Positions 1-9,159 of a stretch of 64,000 nt of DNA are shown one piece after another. Position 1 is the first letter of the stretch, and each line of letters begins with the position of its first letter. The notes below the pieces were generated by a model. The model saw only the letters and a program-made list of their open reading frames with translations. It was not told the origin of the DNA and did not search any database. This DNA is from Ravibacter sp037191015 (GTDB taxonomy: Bacteria > Bacteroidota > Bacteroidia > Cytophagales > Spirosomataceae). Location: assembly GCA_037191015.1 (NCBI GenBank), contig JBBCKD010000027.1, positions 1-64,000 on the forward strand. The letters are read 5' to 3'. Position numbers and translations under genes: made by a program.

Positions 1-56
1 GTTGAAAGTTGAAAGTTTTTGCATTCTCAACTTTCAACTTTCAACTCTCCACTCCC
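1..56. repeat. Dispersed GTTGAAAG-type palindromic repeat at the 3' end of the permease gene
   Basis: Bases 1-15 and 31-45 are perfect reverse complements (GTTGAAAGTTGAAAG and CTTTCAACTTTCAAC) with a 15-base loop. The tail CTTTCAACTCTCCACT recurs near 33.4 kb in another gene's 3' region. Read on the minus strand, the repeat supplies the last residues and stop codon of the LptF/LptG permease, so it has inserted into or grown over that gene's end. The left border is cut by the window. Confidence 0.8.
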
Positions 57-1538
57 GAATCTCCCCTTCCACCGCTGCTTTATACGGTTGATCATCATTA
101 TATACACATCCTTATCGAAAAGCCTGGAGTCGTTCCTGGCCCTGTCGGTAAAATATATCCCGAACAACAGCAGTACCGAATTCGACAGCCAGCTACCGAG
201 ATAGACGTTCATATTTTCCTCCCGGACGTATTTTTCTCCCTGGATATTCATCACATACATCAGAATATAGAAGACAATTGAAATAAGTACGGGCATCCCG
301 AAGCCGCCTTTTTTAATAATAGCCCCCAGAGGAGCGCCTATCAGCATCAGGATGAGGCAGGATAACGCCCCTGCAAACTTTTTCTGCTTCTCCAGCGCAT
401 AGGTGTTTCCTTCCGTCTGCTTGTTTTTCAGGTAGGTTATATTCGTGGAAGCAAACCCGGCGACGCTGGCTGCAGAGCTCCTGGCAGTTTCCCTTATCGT
501 CTTCTCGAGGCTGTCGGATGTGCTCACCGCCAGAAGCGAATCCACCCACGGCCCTGGCTGAACGTTGCGCAGAAAGGTAGAATCTTCGGTTTTGAAATTA
601 TAGGTATAGTACTGTTTGCTGCTCGGGTACAGGTTTTTCCTGCTCATGTCGTAGTCACGCTGTACTGAATCGGCAGCATGGGTCAATTCTTGAACGTTCT
701 TCATATACGCATGGTACTTGAAGGCTTCTTCATCCGATCTTTTGATTCCGAAAGATGATAAACTGACCACGAGCTTGTAGTTATCAAAGCTGTTGCGCAT
801 AAAGCTGGCGGGATCGGCGACTTCTGGGGCAGCGGTATAGGAAACCCTGTTTCCAGACGAAAGGCCGTCTACTACTTCCTGGTAGTTATTCCCGTTAAAC
901 AATTCGAAAACCAGGTAGCTGTTATCGTTTATGGTGTACATTTTACCTGAATCCGCCAGGATTACCTCGGTGTTTCCCCTTTCAAAAGATCTTGAGTCAT
1001 GCTTGTAGATCACCATTCCCAGCATGGTATTGCCATCGGGCATTTTTTTATCCACCTTAATGCTATAGCCCGGCAGGTCGTTGTAAAAAATCCCTTCCTT
1101 GATTTTCATAATCGGTTTGGCTTCCCTGATGTCGTACAGGAGGCTGTAGGCTTTCAGATTGGCCCAGGGAGCGATCCTGTCATCGAAAATAAAGGAGACG
1201 CCGCTGATAAGCAGTGCAATAAAAAACATGGGTGCCATCACCCTGATCATGGAGATGCCGGCGCTCTTGATGGCGGTCAGCTCAAAAAACTCCCCAAGAT
1301 TGCCGTAGGTCATCAGCGAGGCCAGCAGCAACGCCAGAGGAAGCGCTTTCGGAACCGTACTGAGCGCGAAATAGCCGAACAGCGTACCTATATCAACCAG
1401 TGAGACGTCTTTGGAAACAAAATCATCAATATAAAAAATAACGACTTTCATCAGGAAGACGAAAATCACAACCGATAAAGTTACCAAAAAAGGGCCCCAG
1501 AATGACTTAAAAATAAGCTTATCCAGCTTTTTCATCAA
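27..1538 (-). CDS. LptF/LptG-family lipopolysaccharide export permease
   Basis: This 503-residue inner-membrane protein belongs to the YjgP/YjgQ family, the membrane subunits of the Lpt ABC exporter that moves LPS from the inner membrane to the Lpt bridge. Membrane segments lie in the first 110 residues, followed by a large periplasmic domain and three C-terminal membrane segments (around GALSCLILMLIGAPLGAI). The motif GAPLGAIIKKGGFG near the C-terminal helices is typical. It overlaps the preceding START-like gene by 4 bases, so the two are co-translated. The last residues (GELKVES) are encoded by a dispersed GTTGAAAG repeat, which suggests a replaced natural C-terminus. LptF and LptG cannot be told apart from sequence alone. 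Confidence 0.9.
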   Translation of the reverse strand: MMKKLDKLIFKSFWGPFLVTLSVVIFVFLMKVVIFYIDDFVSKDVSLVDIGTLFGYFALSTVPKALPLALLLASLMTYGNLGEFFELTAIKSAGISMIRVMAPMFFIALLISGVSFIFDDRIAPWANLKAYSLLYDIREAKPIMKIKEGIFYNDLPGYSIKVDKKMPDGNTMLGMVIYKHDSRSFERGNTEVILADSGKMYTINDNSYLVFELFNGNNYQEVVDGLSSGNRVSYTAAPEVADPASFMRNSFDNYKLVVSLSSFGIKRSDEEAFKYHAYMKNVQELTHAADSVQRDYDMSRKNLYPSSKQYYTYNFKTEDSTFLRNVQPGPWVDSLLAVSTSDSLEKTIRETARSSAASVAGFASTNITYLKNKQTEGNTYALEKQKKFAGALSCLILMLIGAPLGAIIKKGGFGMPVLISIVFYILMYVMNIQGEKYVREENMNVYLGSWLSNSVLLLFGIYFTDRARNDSRLFDKDVYIMMINRIKQRWKGRFGSGELKVES

Positions 1539-1927
1539 CTACCTACTATTTCTTTCAACCGGTCTATAAAACCATTCCATAAAGAATATAGTTCCTGTTC
1601 GTCGGAAGTGAGGGAATAATCGGTAACCTTCAGATAAGTAGAATGAGTAAGGTCGCTTACATCCAGCTTGAACTCTATATAATTCCGGTTCTCCTCTTCC
1701 GGCGGAGTGCCCGCAAACTCGAACTTTACCACCCTGTTAAGCCGCTGGGATACAAGATGAGCATAATGACTCTCGCCGTCCCATTGAATATCAAAGGTCT
1801 GATCGGGTAAAACAATCACCTTGTCTGCAAACCACTGTTCCAGTCCCGACGCCGTGCTGAAGTAAGGAAACAAAACTTTGGGGGATGATTTCAATTCATA
1901 CTCAGCGACAAATTTATACTTCTCCAT
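1535..1927 (-). CDS. START-like (SRPBCC fold) domain protein
   Basis: This is a 130-residue cytoplasmic protein without signal peptide. It opens MEKYKFVAEYELKSSPKVLF and continues with FSTASGLEQWFADKV, the pattern of AHSA1/START-like proteins whose helix-grip fold forms a hydrophobic pocket. The ligand is unknown. It lies directly upstream of, and overlaps by 4 bases, the LptF/LptG-type permease, so both are probably on one transcript. A link to lipid handling is only inferred from that neighbour. No strong alternative function is visible. Confidence 0.8.
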   Translation of the reverse strand: MEKYKFVAEYELKSSPKVLFPYFSTASGLEQWFADKVIVLPDQTFDIQWDGESHYAHLVSQRLNRVVKFEFAGTPPEEENRNYIEFKLDVSDLTHSTYLKVTDYSLTSDEQELYSLWNGFIDRLKEIVGS

Positions 1928-2151
1928 ATACTTTGATATTTAAACAACAAATGGGCTCGGTCGTCAAAGTAGTAAAAACATTTTTAACTTCCCAATGAAA
2001 GCGGGAATGTTTTCTTTCATACCTACGGGGCCTGCCGGAGAAGCTGCCGGAAAAGGGTAATGCAGAATGTCGCGGGGCGGAAATGAGGATCGGAACGAAA
2101 TCTCCGGATTTTTTCCAGGAACCACACTAAAACAAATAAAACCCGGAACAT

Positions 2152-2182
2152 CTTGCGTTTTTAGAAAGTATCCTTACTTTTG
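2152..2182 (+). promoter_or_regulatory. Bacteroidota-type promoter of tRNA-Met
   Basis: The sequence CTTG at 2152-2155 is followed after 19 bases by TACTTTTG at 2175-2182. This matches the Bacteroidota primary sigma consensus (-33 TTTG, -7 TAnnTTTG). The tRNA begins 14 bases after the -7 element, a fitting distance for a short leader. Confidence 0.7.
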
Positions 2183-2196
2183 CACTCGAATTCAAT

Positions 2197-2270
2197 GGCG
2201 GGGTAGCTCAGATGGTTAGAGCGCAGGATTCATAACCCTGAGGTCGGCAGTTCGATCCTGCTCCCCGCTA
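2197..2270 (+). tRNA. tRNA-Met (anticodon CAT)
   Basis: The 74-base cloverleaf has acceptor stem GGCGGGG pairing with CCCCGCT (closing G-T), D arm GCTC/GAGC, anticodon loop TTCATAA, and T arm with GTTCGATCC. The discriminator base is A and the 3' CCA is not encoded. Lacking experimental data, I cannot fully separate elongator Met from a CAT-anticodon tRNA-Ile that is modified by TilS. The 5' end does not show the unpaired first base typical of an initiator tRNA. Confidence 0.95.
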
Positions 2271-2282
2271 CTTTAACATAGC

Positions 2283-2324
2283 AGCCCTAATTTGTTGATT
2301 ATTAGCAAATTAGGGCTATTTTGT
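2283..2324 (+). terminator. Intrinsic terminator after tRNA-Met
   Basis: A perfect 12-bp stem (AGCCCTAATTTG at 2283-2294 with its complement at 2306-2317) and 11-base loop is followed by ATTTTGTT. It lies 12 bases after the tRNA and before the convergent response-regulator gene, so it may serve both directions. Confidence 0.75.
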
Positions 2325-2369
2325 TACTTCCCATTCGATATGGCCGATAGCTACGGCTCAAGGACAAAG

Positions 2370-2984
2370 CTACAGGATACCGCCTTTTATCGCCTTGCCT
2401 ATAAGCACAGCTGTATTGGCGGCATCAAATTTTTCAATCAGGCTTTTACGGTGCGTATTTACGGTGGGTACGCTGATAAAAAGCTGCGCAGCGATCTCGG
2501 CATTCGTGAGGCCTTCTGCAATGAGCTGCAGCACTTCTTTCTCGCGGCGGGTGATCACCGGCGCGTCATTGGCGGTTTCCCTGAGCGACTGCACGGCTTC
2601 GAAGCTCATAAAAGTCCTGCCCATCCTGACGGTAGTAATGGCCGTAAGGAGCTCCTGTTTGGTCGCATTTTTCAGCACGTAGCCCGACGCCCCGCTGTCC
2701 ATCATATCGCGTATAACGGATTGTTGATGGAAGGTACTCAGCCCCAGAACGGCCACAGCGGGATATAGTTCCTTTACCTCTTTGCAGAGGTCTATACCGC
2801 TTCTGTCCGGAAGGTTGATGTCCATCAGGATCACATCGGGTTCCAGGCGTTTCAGGAAGACAAGGCAGGATGAAGCGTTCGTGGCGTGTCCCATCCACTC
2901 AATATCCTTTTCGTCCTGCATCAGTGAGCGGATACCTTCTATCACCATATGGTGATCGTCGACGATGAAAAGCCTGGTGATCAT
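2370..2984 (-). CDS. NarL/LuxR-type response regulator
   Basis: This 204-residue regulator has an N-terminal receiver domain (acidic pair D9-D10 and phospho-acceptor D55 in DVILMDINLPD) and a C-terminal LuxR-type helix-turn-helix. The latter starts at ITRREKEVLQLIAEGLTNAE and includes VPTVNTHRKSL. Its ATG overlaps the stop of the upstream histidine kinase by 4 bases, so the two form a translationally coupled two-component pair. A second, highly similar kinase at 9.7-11.7 kb has no adjacent regulator, so this protein may serve both. Likely targets are the duplicated divergent promoters beside the two kinase genes; that is inference. Confidence 0.93.
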   Translation of the reverse strand: MITRLFIVDDHHMVIEGIRSLMQDEKDIEWMGHATNASSCLVFLKRLEPDVILMDINLPDRSGIDLCKEVKELYPAVAVLGLSTFHQQSVIRDMMDSGASGYVLKNATKQELLTAITTVRMGRTFMSFEAVQSLRETANDAPVITRREKEVLQLIAEGLTNAEIAAQLFISVPTVNTHRKSLIEKFDAANTAVLIGKAIKGGIL

Positions 2985-4924
2985 AACAATGCTATTTCCA
3001 CTAAAACCGAAGTCCCTTTCCCGGGCTCCGACTGCACATCCAATTTCCCTTTCAGGAAGTCGACCCGGTTTTTAATATTGCTCCAACCCATGCCGCCCGG
3101 TTGTTTCAGCAACGCGGTATCAAACCCTTTGCCATCGTCTTCTACCGTAACAACCAGCAGGTTTTCCGCTTGGGCTGAATGCACCTGCACCAGCACATGG
3201 GTGGCTTCGGCATGTTTGATGGCATTGTTCACCAACTCCTGTACAATACGGTACACCGTCACGGCGGTAGTTTGCTTAACCACTGCATTTTCCATACCGA
3301 TCGACTGGTAGCTGGTACTGATCGCGCCGCTACCGGCAACCTCGCTGCAAAATTCCTTTAAGGCCGCATCCAGTCCATAACGTACCAGTATTTCAGGCAT
3401 CATGTTGTGTGCTACCCGGCGCATTTCCCTGATCGAGCTGTCGAGCATGTCGAGGCTGCGTTCAAAAGCCTGTGCATTTTCAGGCGTAAGAATGAGATTT
3501 TCTTTCATATTCTGAAATGAGTATTTAATGCCGCTGAGCATCCCCCCCAGCCCATCGTGGAGGTCTTTGGCCAGCCGCGTACGTTCCTGTTCTTCTCCTT
3601 TGAGTATAGCCTCGGTAGCGGCCAGTTGTTTTTCGATCTCCAGCTCGTCTATCCTGGCCTGCTGTAACCGCTGACGGTGTTTGTAGTTGCGATAGCCAAG
3701 CAATAAGATAATCGCCAATGCCCCAGCGCCCCCGATAAGAATGAAATTCAGTATGTTTTTTTGTTTGAGTTGTGCCTGTTGCAGTTGTATCCGGGCTTCT
3801 TTTTTTTCAGTTTCAAACTGTTTTTCCAAAAACAGAGTCCTGTTTCGCATTTCTTCACCCATGAGACTGTCTGCCAGCACCTCTGCCTCCGTATCCACCC
3901 GGTAGGATTCTTCATACCGGTGCATCGCCAGTAACACACCTCCCAGGGTTTTCAAACTAGAGGCATGCTCTTTCCGAAAGCCGTTTTTTTGAGTTATATC
4001 CAATGAGAGAGATATATATTTATAGGCGGCATCCAGGTCATTTTTGAATACATAGTAATTGGCCAGTCCCCGGTAAGCGATGGCTTCACCGTCCGGAGTA
4101 CCCAGTTCACGGCTAAGTGCTGCCGCTCTCTCTGAGTAAGGCTTTATACTGTCTACCAGCAGCATATTCTGATAAATATTGCTTATGTTCTGCAATATGG
4201 TCTTTTTGTGTGCCTTATAGTTAATTCCCCGGGCTAGTTTCAATGCTTCCTTTAAATAAGCGAGAGCCTTATCATGCTGATATACCCGTTCACGCACGTT
4301 TGCGGCATTTGAGAGAGCTGCAGCCAGACTTGCCGGATCGTTGGCATCGCGCAGCACCTCTATGGCCTGCTCACCATAGACCAATGCTTTGTCGTGCTGG
4401 CGTAGCTCCATATAGGTAACCTGGAGCAAATCGGCCAGCCGGGCTATCAACACTTTATCGCCTACGGCTTCAAAGTTTTTCAACGCTATCTGGTAATGGT
4501 ACACTGCGCTGTCGTATTTGCTGAGGTTAAGGAGAACATTGCCCAGATTGGTATTGGACTTGCCTATCAGGGATTTATCACCCAGTTCTTCAGCCAGCTT
4601 AACCGACCGCCTGTTGAGCAGCATCGAACTGTCGAATTGCCCCTTGAGATTGAGCAGGTAGGAATAATTGGAGATGAATTTGATAATCCCCTGTTTGTAA
4701 TCCAGCTTTTCGCTTAATTCTCCCGCTTTCAGGTAATATTTACCAGCTGTTTCGTGGTCGTCCCATTCGTATTGGTTTCCGATATCGATCAGCAACCACA
4801 CTTTCGACGTATCTTCTTTGGCGTCAGGCAACAGACGCAGCAGGCTATCCTTGTTCATAGGCGCCTGCGCCCCGGCTTTTACATACGAGGTACACAGCAA
4901 TAATATCATAGACAATATCCTCAT
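2981..4924 (-). CDS. TPR-sensor histidine kinase (NarX/HisKA_3 class), copy 1
   Basis: The protein has a signal peptide (MRILSMILLLCTSYVKAGAQ), about 340 periplasmic residues of TPR-like helical repeats, one membrane segment (NFILIGGAGALAIILLLGY), a coiled linker, a HisKA_3 dimerization domain with phospho-histidine in RLAKDLHDGLGG, and a HATPase_c domain (QELVNNAIKHA, DDGKGFD). I chose the ATG at 4924 because it starts a proper signal peptide. An upstream ATG at 4966 would add 14 polar residues. The stop overlaps the response regulator by 4 bases. From just before the membrane segment on, it is nearly identical to the second kinase at 9.7 kb, while the TPR sensor has diverged. Confidence 0.93.
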   Translation of the reverse strand: MRILSMILLLCTSYVKAGAQAPMNKDSLLRLLPDAKEDTSKVWLLIDIGNQYEWDDHETAGKYYLKAGELSEKLDYKQGIIKFISNYSYLLNLKGQFDSSMLLNRRSVKLAEELGDKSLIGKSNTNLGNVLLNLSKYDSAVYHYQIALKNFEAVGDKVLIARLADLLQVTYMELRQHDKALVYGEQAIEVLRDANDPASLAAALSNAANVRERVYQHDKALAYLKEALKLARGINYKAHKKTILQNISNIYQNMLLVDSIKPYSERAAALSRELGTPDGEAIAYRGLANYYVFKNDLDAAYKYISLSLDITQKNGFRKEHASSLKTLGGVLLAMHRYEESYRVDTEAEVLADSLMGEEMRNRTLFLEKQFETEKKEARIQLQQAQLKQKNILNFILIGGAGALAIILLLGYRNYKHRQRLQQARIDELEIEKQLAATEAILKGEEQERTRLAKDLHDGLGGMLSGIKYSFQNMKENLILTPENAQAFERSLDMLDSSIREMRRVAHNMMPEILVRYGLDAALKEFCSEVAGSGAISTSYQSIGMENAVVKQTTAVTVYRIVQELVNNAIKHAEATHVLVQVHSAQAENLLVVTVEDDGKGFDTALLKQPGGMGWSNIKNRVDFLKGKLDVQSEPGKGTSVLVEIALL

Positions 4925-5093
4925 ACGAATGGCGCTATCGGGTGTGAAATGCAAATTAACATACATTTTTTTTCAATCCGCCTCCTCTTTTTTAATGATT
5001 TTTTCCCCTGAAAAACCCTCTTTTTTAACGATAGGAAAGTTTCCGTAAGCGTCGGAAATTTGTTTATCGATTTATAAAAAAACCGGAACAATT
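4925..5093. promoter_or_regulatory. Duplicated divergent promoter region, copy 1
   Basis: This region lies between the kinase and the lipoprotein gene and is closely repeated at 11660-11827. Both copies hold two direct repeats, TTTTTTAATGAT (4988-4999) and TTTTTTAACGAT (5021-5032), exactly 33 bp apart (about three helical turns on one DNA face), and end with TTTATCGATTTAT before the lipoprotein start. The direct repeats are candidate binding sites for the NarL-type regulator; no binding data exist here. Confidence 0.6.
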
Positions 5094-6587
5094 ATGAAAA
5101 TACCCATATTCGGTATGAAAAAGCTTCTGTGTCTTTTTCTGATCGGCCTCATGGCAGGCTGCAAACCGAACGATGTAGAACGCAGGTTCCCCGATTTTTC
5201 ACACCTCAGACCGGAAGTAACCGCCCGGGGAAACTCCCTGGGGGCTCCCCGCACGGCACAGATAGGGCCTTCAGGCGGAGAACTGCGGTCGGAAGATGGC
5301 CGTCTGTCGGTAAACATACCTGCCGGAGCTCTGAGCAACACGGTCACCGTGGGTATAGAGCCTATCAGAAATCATTGCCCCTTAGGGCTTGGCGCCGGCT
5401 ACCGCCTTACGCCGGAGGGCGTTACGTTTGCCAAGCCGGTCAAGCTGACGTTCAGCTATGATAACGCCATGCTGAAGGGATCGGCCGCAGAATTTCTCTG
5501 GATCACCACCCAAAAGGCCGATGGCACCTGGGTGGGCGACCTGCGGAGTGAACCGGATGCCGGCACCCGCACGGTAAGCGCCGAGACCACCCATTTCAGC
5601 GACTGGGCCCTGGGTAAGATGATAGACCTCGCCCTGAAACCTTCCTCCAGCGTCGTGAAAATAGGCAATTCGGTAGATATCATGCTGACGGGGTTTCTGT
5701 ACTGGAAGGATCTCGATGATGACCTGGTACCACTCGCGCCCATTGACCACGGAAGCCTATATGACGACGACCTGGTACCCCTGAATGAAGCGGGCCGTAT
5801 GATGCAGCGACTGAACAGATATGAGCGGCTCAATTTTAAAGAATGGCGGCTCGACGGCGCCAAAGCCCCGGTATCCGGTAGTAAAGGCAAATTGAATGCA
5901 GATGGAATTGAGGCCACCTATACGGCGCCCGGTAAGAAACCCAACCCCGATAACGTATCGGTGACCATGACCGTAGAAGCCGGGCACAAAGACGGGAAAG
6001 CTCCTACTACTATCACCATCAATACGCCTATTACGATCACAGACCGGGAGTATTATGCCAAGCTCTCTATCGACGGAAAAGAATTTAATTATTATAGTGA
6101 CGCTGAATTCAGGGATAGTAAACCGGAGGGAGAGGATGTAGCGGATGTTGGGTATAGTCCCGACGGCATGATGGTTTTTCAATTATGGCATCGCCTGGGT
6201 AATGCATCAGATCATATGATGCATATCTATGTTCGTAATCCCGTTAATGGAGGCACGTTTGACTTCGAGTGTTTTTCCGGGGCTGGAGAGTCCGGAATTC
6301 TTCTTACCTGGTCCGAGTTAGTTAAGTCCCTCTCACCTAAATCTCAAATTACGGCAAAGAACTGGAGCTATGGATATGCTTATTCTGGCGCGGTTTGTTC
6401 TTCAGAACCCGGAGATCGGCAATGTGCGTCAATAACGATCACGTTAGCTGAGCACAAAAAAGAGAAGGGGGCTACCCTGACAGGATCAATGTCCGGGGCG
6501 CTATATGAAAACGACAATAAAGAGTGTAGGTCGAGACGCGTCCCGTTTTCACTGGAGTTTTCCCTGCCACTCGAATATGTATTTTAA
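5094..6587 (+). CDS. Modular lipoprotein with ZU5-like domain, copy 1 (family A)
   Basis: This is a 497-residue predicted surface or periplasmic lipoprotein; the lipobox LMAGC puts the lipidated Cys at residue 23. Residues about 57-175 resemble a ZU5 domain (GPSGGELRSEDGRLSVNIPAGALS, then LTPEGVTFAKPVKLTF, here given in part). A middle part with a repeated DDDLVPL element and an Ig-like stretch (ATYTAPGKKPNPDNVSV) follows, then a C-terminal domain beginning near residue 320. The first 330 residues almost match the paralogue at 7676, and the C-terminus differs. It is followed after 12 bases by a secreted partner gene. An inner ATG at 5115 is also possible, but the outer start resembles that at 13603. 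Molecular function is unknown. Confidence 0.85.
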   Translation: MKIPIFGMKKLLCLFLIGLMAGCKPNDVERRFPDFSHLRPEVTARGNSLGAPRTAQIGPSGGELRSEDGRLSVNIPAGALSNTVTVGIEPIRNHCPLGLGAGYRLTPEGVTFAKPVKLTFSYDNAMLKGSAAEFLWITTQKADGTWVGDLRSEPDAGTRTVSAETTHFSDWALGKMIDLALKPSSSVVKIGNSVDIMLTGFLYWKDLDDDLVPLAPIDHGSLYDDDLVPLNEAGRMMQRLNRYERLNFKEWRLDGAKAPVSGSKGKLNADGIEATYTAPGKKPNPDNVSVTMTVEAGHKDGKAPTTITINTPITITDREYYAKLSIDGKEFNYYSDAEFRDSKPEGEDVADVGYSPDGMMVFQLWHRLGNASDHMMHIYVRNPVNGGTFDFECFSGAGESGILLTWSELVKSLSPKSQITAKNWSYGYAYSGAVCSSEPGDRQCASITITLAEHKKEKGATLTGSMSGALYENDNKECRSRRVPFSLEFSLPLEYVF

Positions 6588-6599
6588 CCCGAAACCATT

Positions 6600-7679
6600 A
6601 TGAAATACCTGACCATTTTCCTGTTTCTCCTGTGCGGTGGCGCGGCTACCGCACAGGATTGTGACAGGGAAGCTTTGAAAACCCTGCCGGGAAAATGGCT
6701 GCCACAACCGGGAAATTCTGTTACCGGCAAACTGTCGGCAGCAGAGATTGCCGGAGCTAAGAAAGTATTGAGCCGGATACAGCAGATGTTTCAGGAAAAA
6801 TACAGACCCGTTGGCATGGATACTTACCATCATCACCATTACCTGGAAGATGATCATACCGATAAAAACAGTTACGGTAACAGTGCTATTTATACGATAC
6901 GCAATTTTCTGTTGGTGTGTGTGAAAGGCAGGAAAGAAACCAGTGCCGAAGGTGTAGGCTCGTATGTGCATATCAACCCGGGGGGACTGTTCAACAGGGA
7001 ATTGAGCGAAATACCCGTTTACGATGAATACGGGAAAATAAATAATAGCCCCGGGTTTTACAGTCTCAGGCCCAATGAATGTCCCGGCGGAAAGCTGCCT
7101 GACTTCTCAGACGGATATCACGCTGTTGAAACATCGGCCGGTTATCTGGTATGGATCACTTATCCCGGCAAACAACCTTTTCGCTATGTAAGCCGCAAAG
7201 AATTTCTGGAAAAACAGGTGGTTTTCTGTGAAGCAAACCTGAAAGAGTTGAATAAACATTATTCTTCCAAAAGCTGGAAGGAACAACTTGAAATGCATCC
7301 ACAATCCAAAGAGAGCATACTGAATGGTATGAAGCAGACTTTGGGGATTTATGAAATGCCGTTGCAAGCCTACCGGCAGGATTTAAAAAAAGATGCGGCC
7401 TGGCTCAATGAAATGGCGATTGTAAACTATTTAAGTACAACCGACCCTGAAACAAAGAATAATTATTTGCGGTACAATTTTACGGCATTGGACGATCCAT
7501 ATATGTCTGTACCCATCATGCCGGACCCCGGTTATTACGACCGCAACCTTCCCAAATGGGCGCCCCAGTTTATCACGATTAGCGTAAGGCAAGCCGACAG
7601 TTTTATTTCTCAAAATGTACGCAAGGTAGCGGATGAAAATATTGAATTCTTCAAAGGCCTCCTGGCTAAAACCGAATGA
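6600..7679 (+). CDS. Secreted protein of unknown function (family B), copy 1
   Basis: This 359-residue protein begins with a cleavable signal peptide (MKYLTIFLFLLCGGAATAQ). The mature part starts DCDREALKTLPGKWLPQPG and is homologous throughout to the 362-residue protein at 14201. Shared features include a conserved YRYVSRREFLEKQV-type segment (here FRYVSRKEFLEKQVVFCEAN) and a C-terminal SVPIMPDPGYYDRNLPKWAPQF-like segment. I recognise no catalytic motif. It follows family-A lipoprotein copy 1 by 12 bases and overlaps family-A copy 2 by 4 bases (ATGA), so it is part of a coupled operon. A histidine run (YHHHHYLEDDH) occurs in this copy only and could bind metal, which is unproven. Confidence 0.8.
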   Translation: MKYLTIFLFLLCGGAATAQDCDREALKTLPGKWLPQPGNSVTGKLSAAEIAGAKKVLSRIQQMFQEKYRPVGMDTYHHHHYLEDDHTDKNSYGNSAIYTIRNFLLVCVKGRKETSAEGVGSYVHINPGGLFNRELSEIPVYDEYGKINNSPGFYSLRPNECPGGKLPDFSDGYHAVETSAGYLVWITYPGKQPFRYVSRKEFLEKQVVFCEANLKELNKHYSSKSWKEQLEMHPQSKESILNGMKQTLGIYEMPLQAYRQDLKKDAAWLNEMAIVNYLSTTDPETKNNYLRYNFTALDDPYMSVPIMPDPGYYDRNLPKWAPQFITISVRQADSFISQNVRKVADENIEFFKGLLAKTE

Positions 7680-9154
7680 TTATGAAAAAGCTATTTTATT
7701 TTATTCTGATCGGCCTCCTGGCAGGCTGTAAACCGAACGATGTAGATGTAGAACGCAAGCTCCCCGATTTTTCGCGCTTCCGGCCGGAAGTAACGCCCCG
7801 GGGGAATTCGCTGGGGGCTCCCCGTACCGCACAGATAGGGCCTTCGGGCGGAGAACTGCGGTCGGAAGACGGCCGCCTGACGGTAAACATCCCTGCCGGG
7901 GCCCTGAGCAACACGGTTACGGTGGGTATAGAGCCTATCAGCAATCACTGCCCTTTAGGGCTCGGCACCGGCTACCGCCTTACGCCGGAGGGCGTCACGT
8001 TTGCCAAGCCGGTCAAGCTGACGTTCGGCTATGACAACACCATGCTGAAGGGATCAGCCGCCGAATTTCTCTGGATCACCACCCAAAAGGCGGATGGCAC
8101 CTGGGTGGGCGACCTGCGGAGTGAACCGGATGCCAGCACCCGTACGGTGAGCACCGAGACCACCCATTTCAGCGACTGGACCCTTGGCAAGATGATAGAC
8201 CTCGCCCTGGAGCCCTCCACCAGTGTGGTTAAAGTAGGAAATTCTGTAGATATCATGATCGTTGGATTTCTGTCGCGGGAGTTTATCGATGATGACCTGG
8301 TACCCCTCGCACCCATCAACCATGGAAACATGTCTGACGACGACCTGGTACCCCTGAATGAGGCGGGCAATATCATGCTGCGCCTGAACAAATACCAGCA
8401 GCTCATTTTTAAGGATTGGCGGCTGGATGGCACCAAAGCCCCGGTATCCAACAGTAAAGGCAAACTACAGGTAGATGACAATGCCATTGACGTCACTTAT
8501 ACCGCTCCGGGTAAGAAACCCAACCCTGATAACGTATCGGTGTCGGTGACCATTGAAGCCCGGTTTAATGGCGGCAAAGCCCCCGCCAATATTACCATCA
8601 ATGCCCCCATTACCATCACCGACCGGGAATATTATGCTAAATTTAACATCGACGGAAAGGAATTTAACTACTATACTACTTTCGAATTTACTACCAGTGA
8701 GGCTCCCGAAGGGGAAGGCACGGTTGGAGGTGTATATACAAGCAATGAGATGGTGTTTGGGATCGGCAAAGCGGATAAAAAAAATCCCGCATTGGATCAT
8801 GCATTGTCTGCCCATATTAAAAATCCTGTAATTGGGACGAATGCTATTCCCTGCCAACTAAACGGTTTTAGTAATGTAACTTTCGGGTGGGCTGCTGAAC
8901 TTAAGAAATATGAGAATATCAATTATAACTGGCGACCGGATCCGGGCTGGCCATGTCAACAAAACAGAACCTGTACTTCGGTAACCTTAACGATCAAGGA
9001 AATTAAACCGGGACCACAGAGCACAATCCTGATCACCGGTACTATGTCAGGAACCCTGGTGTATAATAATAATGATAATAACAGGGATTGTAACAGTAAA
9101 GAGTCTGTTTCATTCTCCGGAGAGTTTTACCTGCCTTTTATCGGATCGCTGTAA
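7676..9154 (+). CDS. Modular lipoprotein with ZU5-like domain, copy 2 (family A)
   Basis: This is a 492-residue lipoprotein with lipobox LLAGC (Cys at residue 18, or 16 if translation starts at the second ATG at 7682). The ZU5-like, DDDLVPL-repeat and Ig-like parts are nearly the same as in copy 1 at both protein and DNA level. After the shared DGKEFNYY stretch the last 140 residues diverge, keeping only a frame such as TGTMSGTLVYN and SFSGEFYLP. This pattern suggests recent duplication followed by rapid change, or replacement, of the C-terminal domain. It overlaps the previous secreted protein gene by 4 bases, and a short secreted protein follows 5 bases downstream. Function is unknown. Confidence 0.85.
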   Translation: MIMKKLFYFILIGLLAGCKPNDVDVERKLPDFSRFRPEVTPRGNSLGAPRTAQIGPSGGELRSEDGRLTVNIPAGALSNTVTVGIEPISNHCPLGLGTGYRLTPEGVTFAKPVKLTFGYDNTMLKGSAAEFLWITTQKADGTWVGDLRSEPDASTRTVSTETTHFSDWTLGKMIDLALEPSTSVVKVGNSVDIMIVGFLSREFIDDDLVPLAPINHGNMSDDDLVPLNEAGNIMLRLNKYQQLIFKDWRLDGTKAPVSNSKGKLQVDDNAIDVTYTAPGKKPNPDNVSVSVTIEARFNGGKAPANITINAPITITDREYYAKFNIDGKEFNYYTTFEFTTSEAPEGEGTVGGVYTSNEMVFGIGKADKKNPALDHALSAHIKNPVIGTNAIPCQLNGFSNVTFGWAAELKKYENINYNWRPDPGWPCQQNRTCTSVTLTIKEIKPGPQSTILITGTMSGTLVYNNNDNNRDCNSKESVSFSGEFYLPFIGSL

Positions 9155-9159
9155 AGCTT

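Noticed and set aside
6600..7679. Histidine run (YHHHHYLEDDH) as a metal-binding domain in family-B copy 1
   Set aside because: It is absent from the paralogue at 14201, so it is not a conserved functional site.
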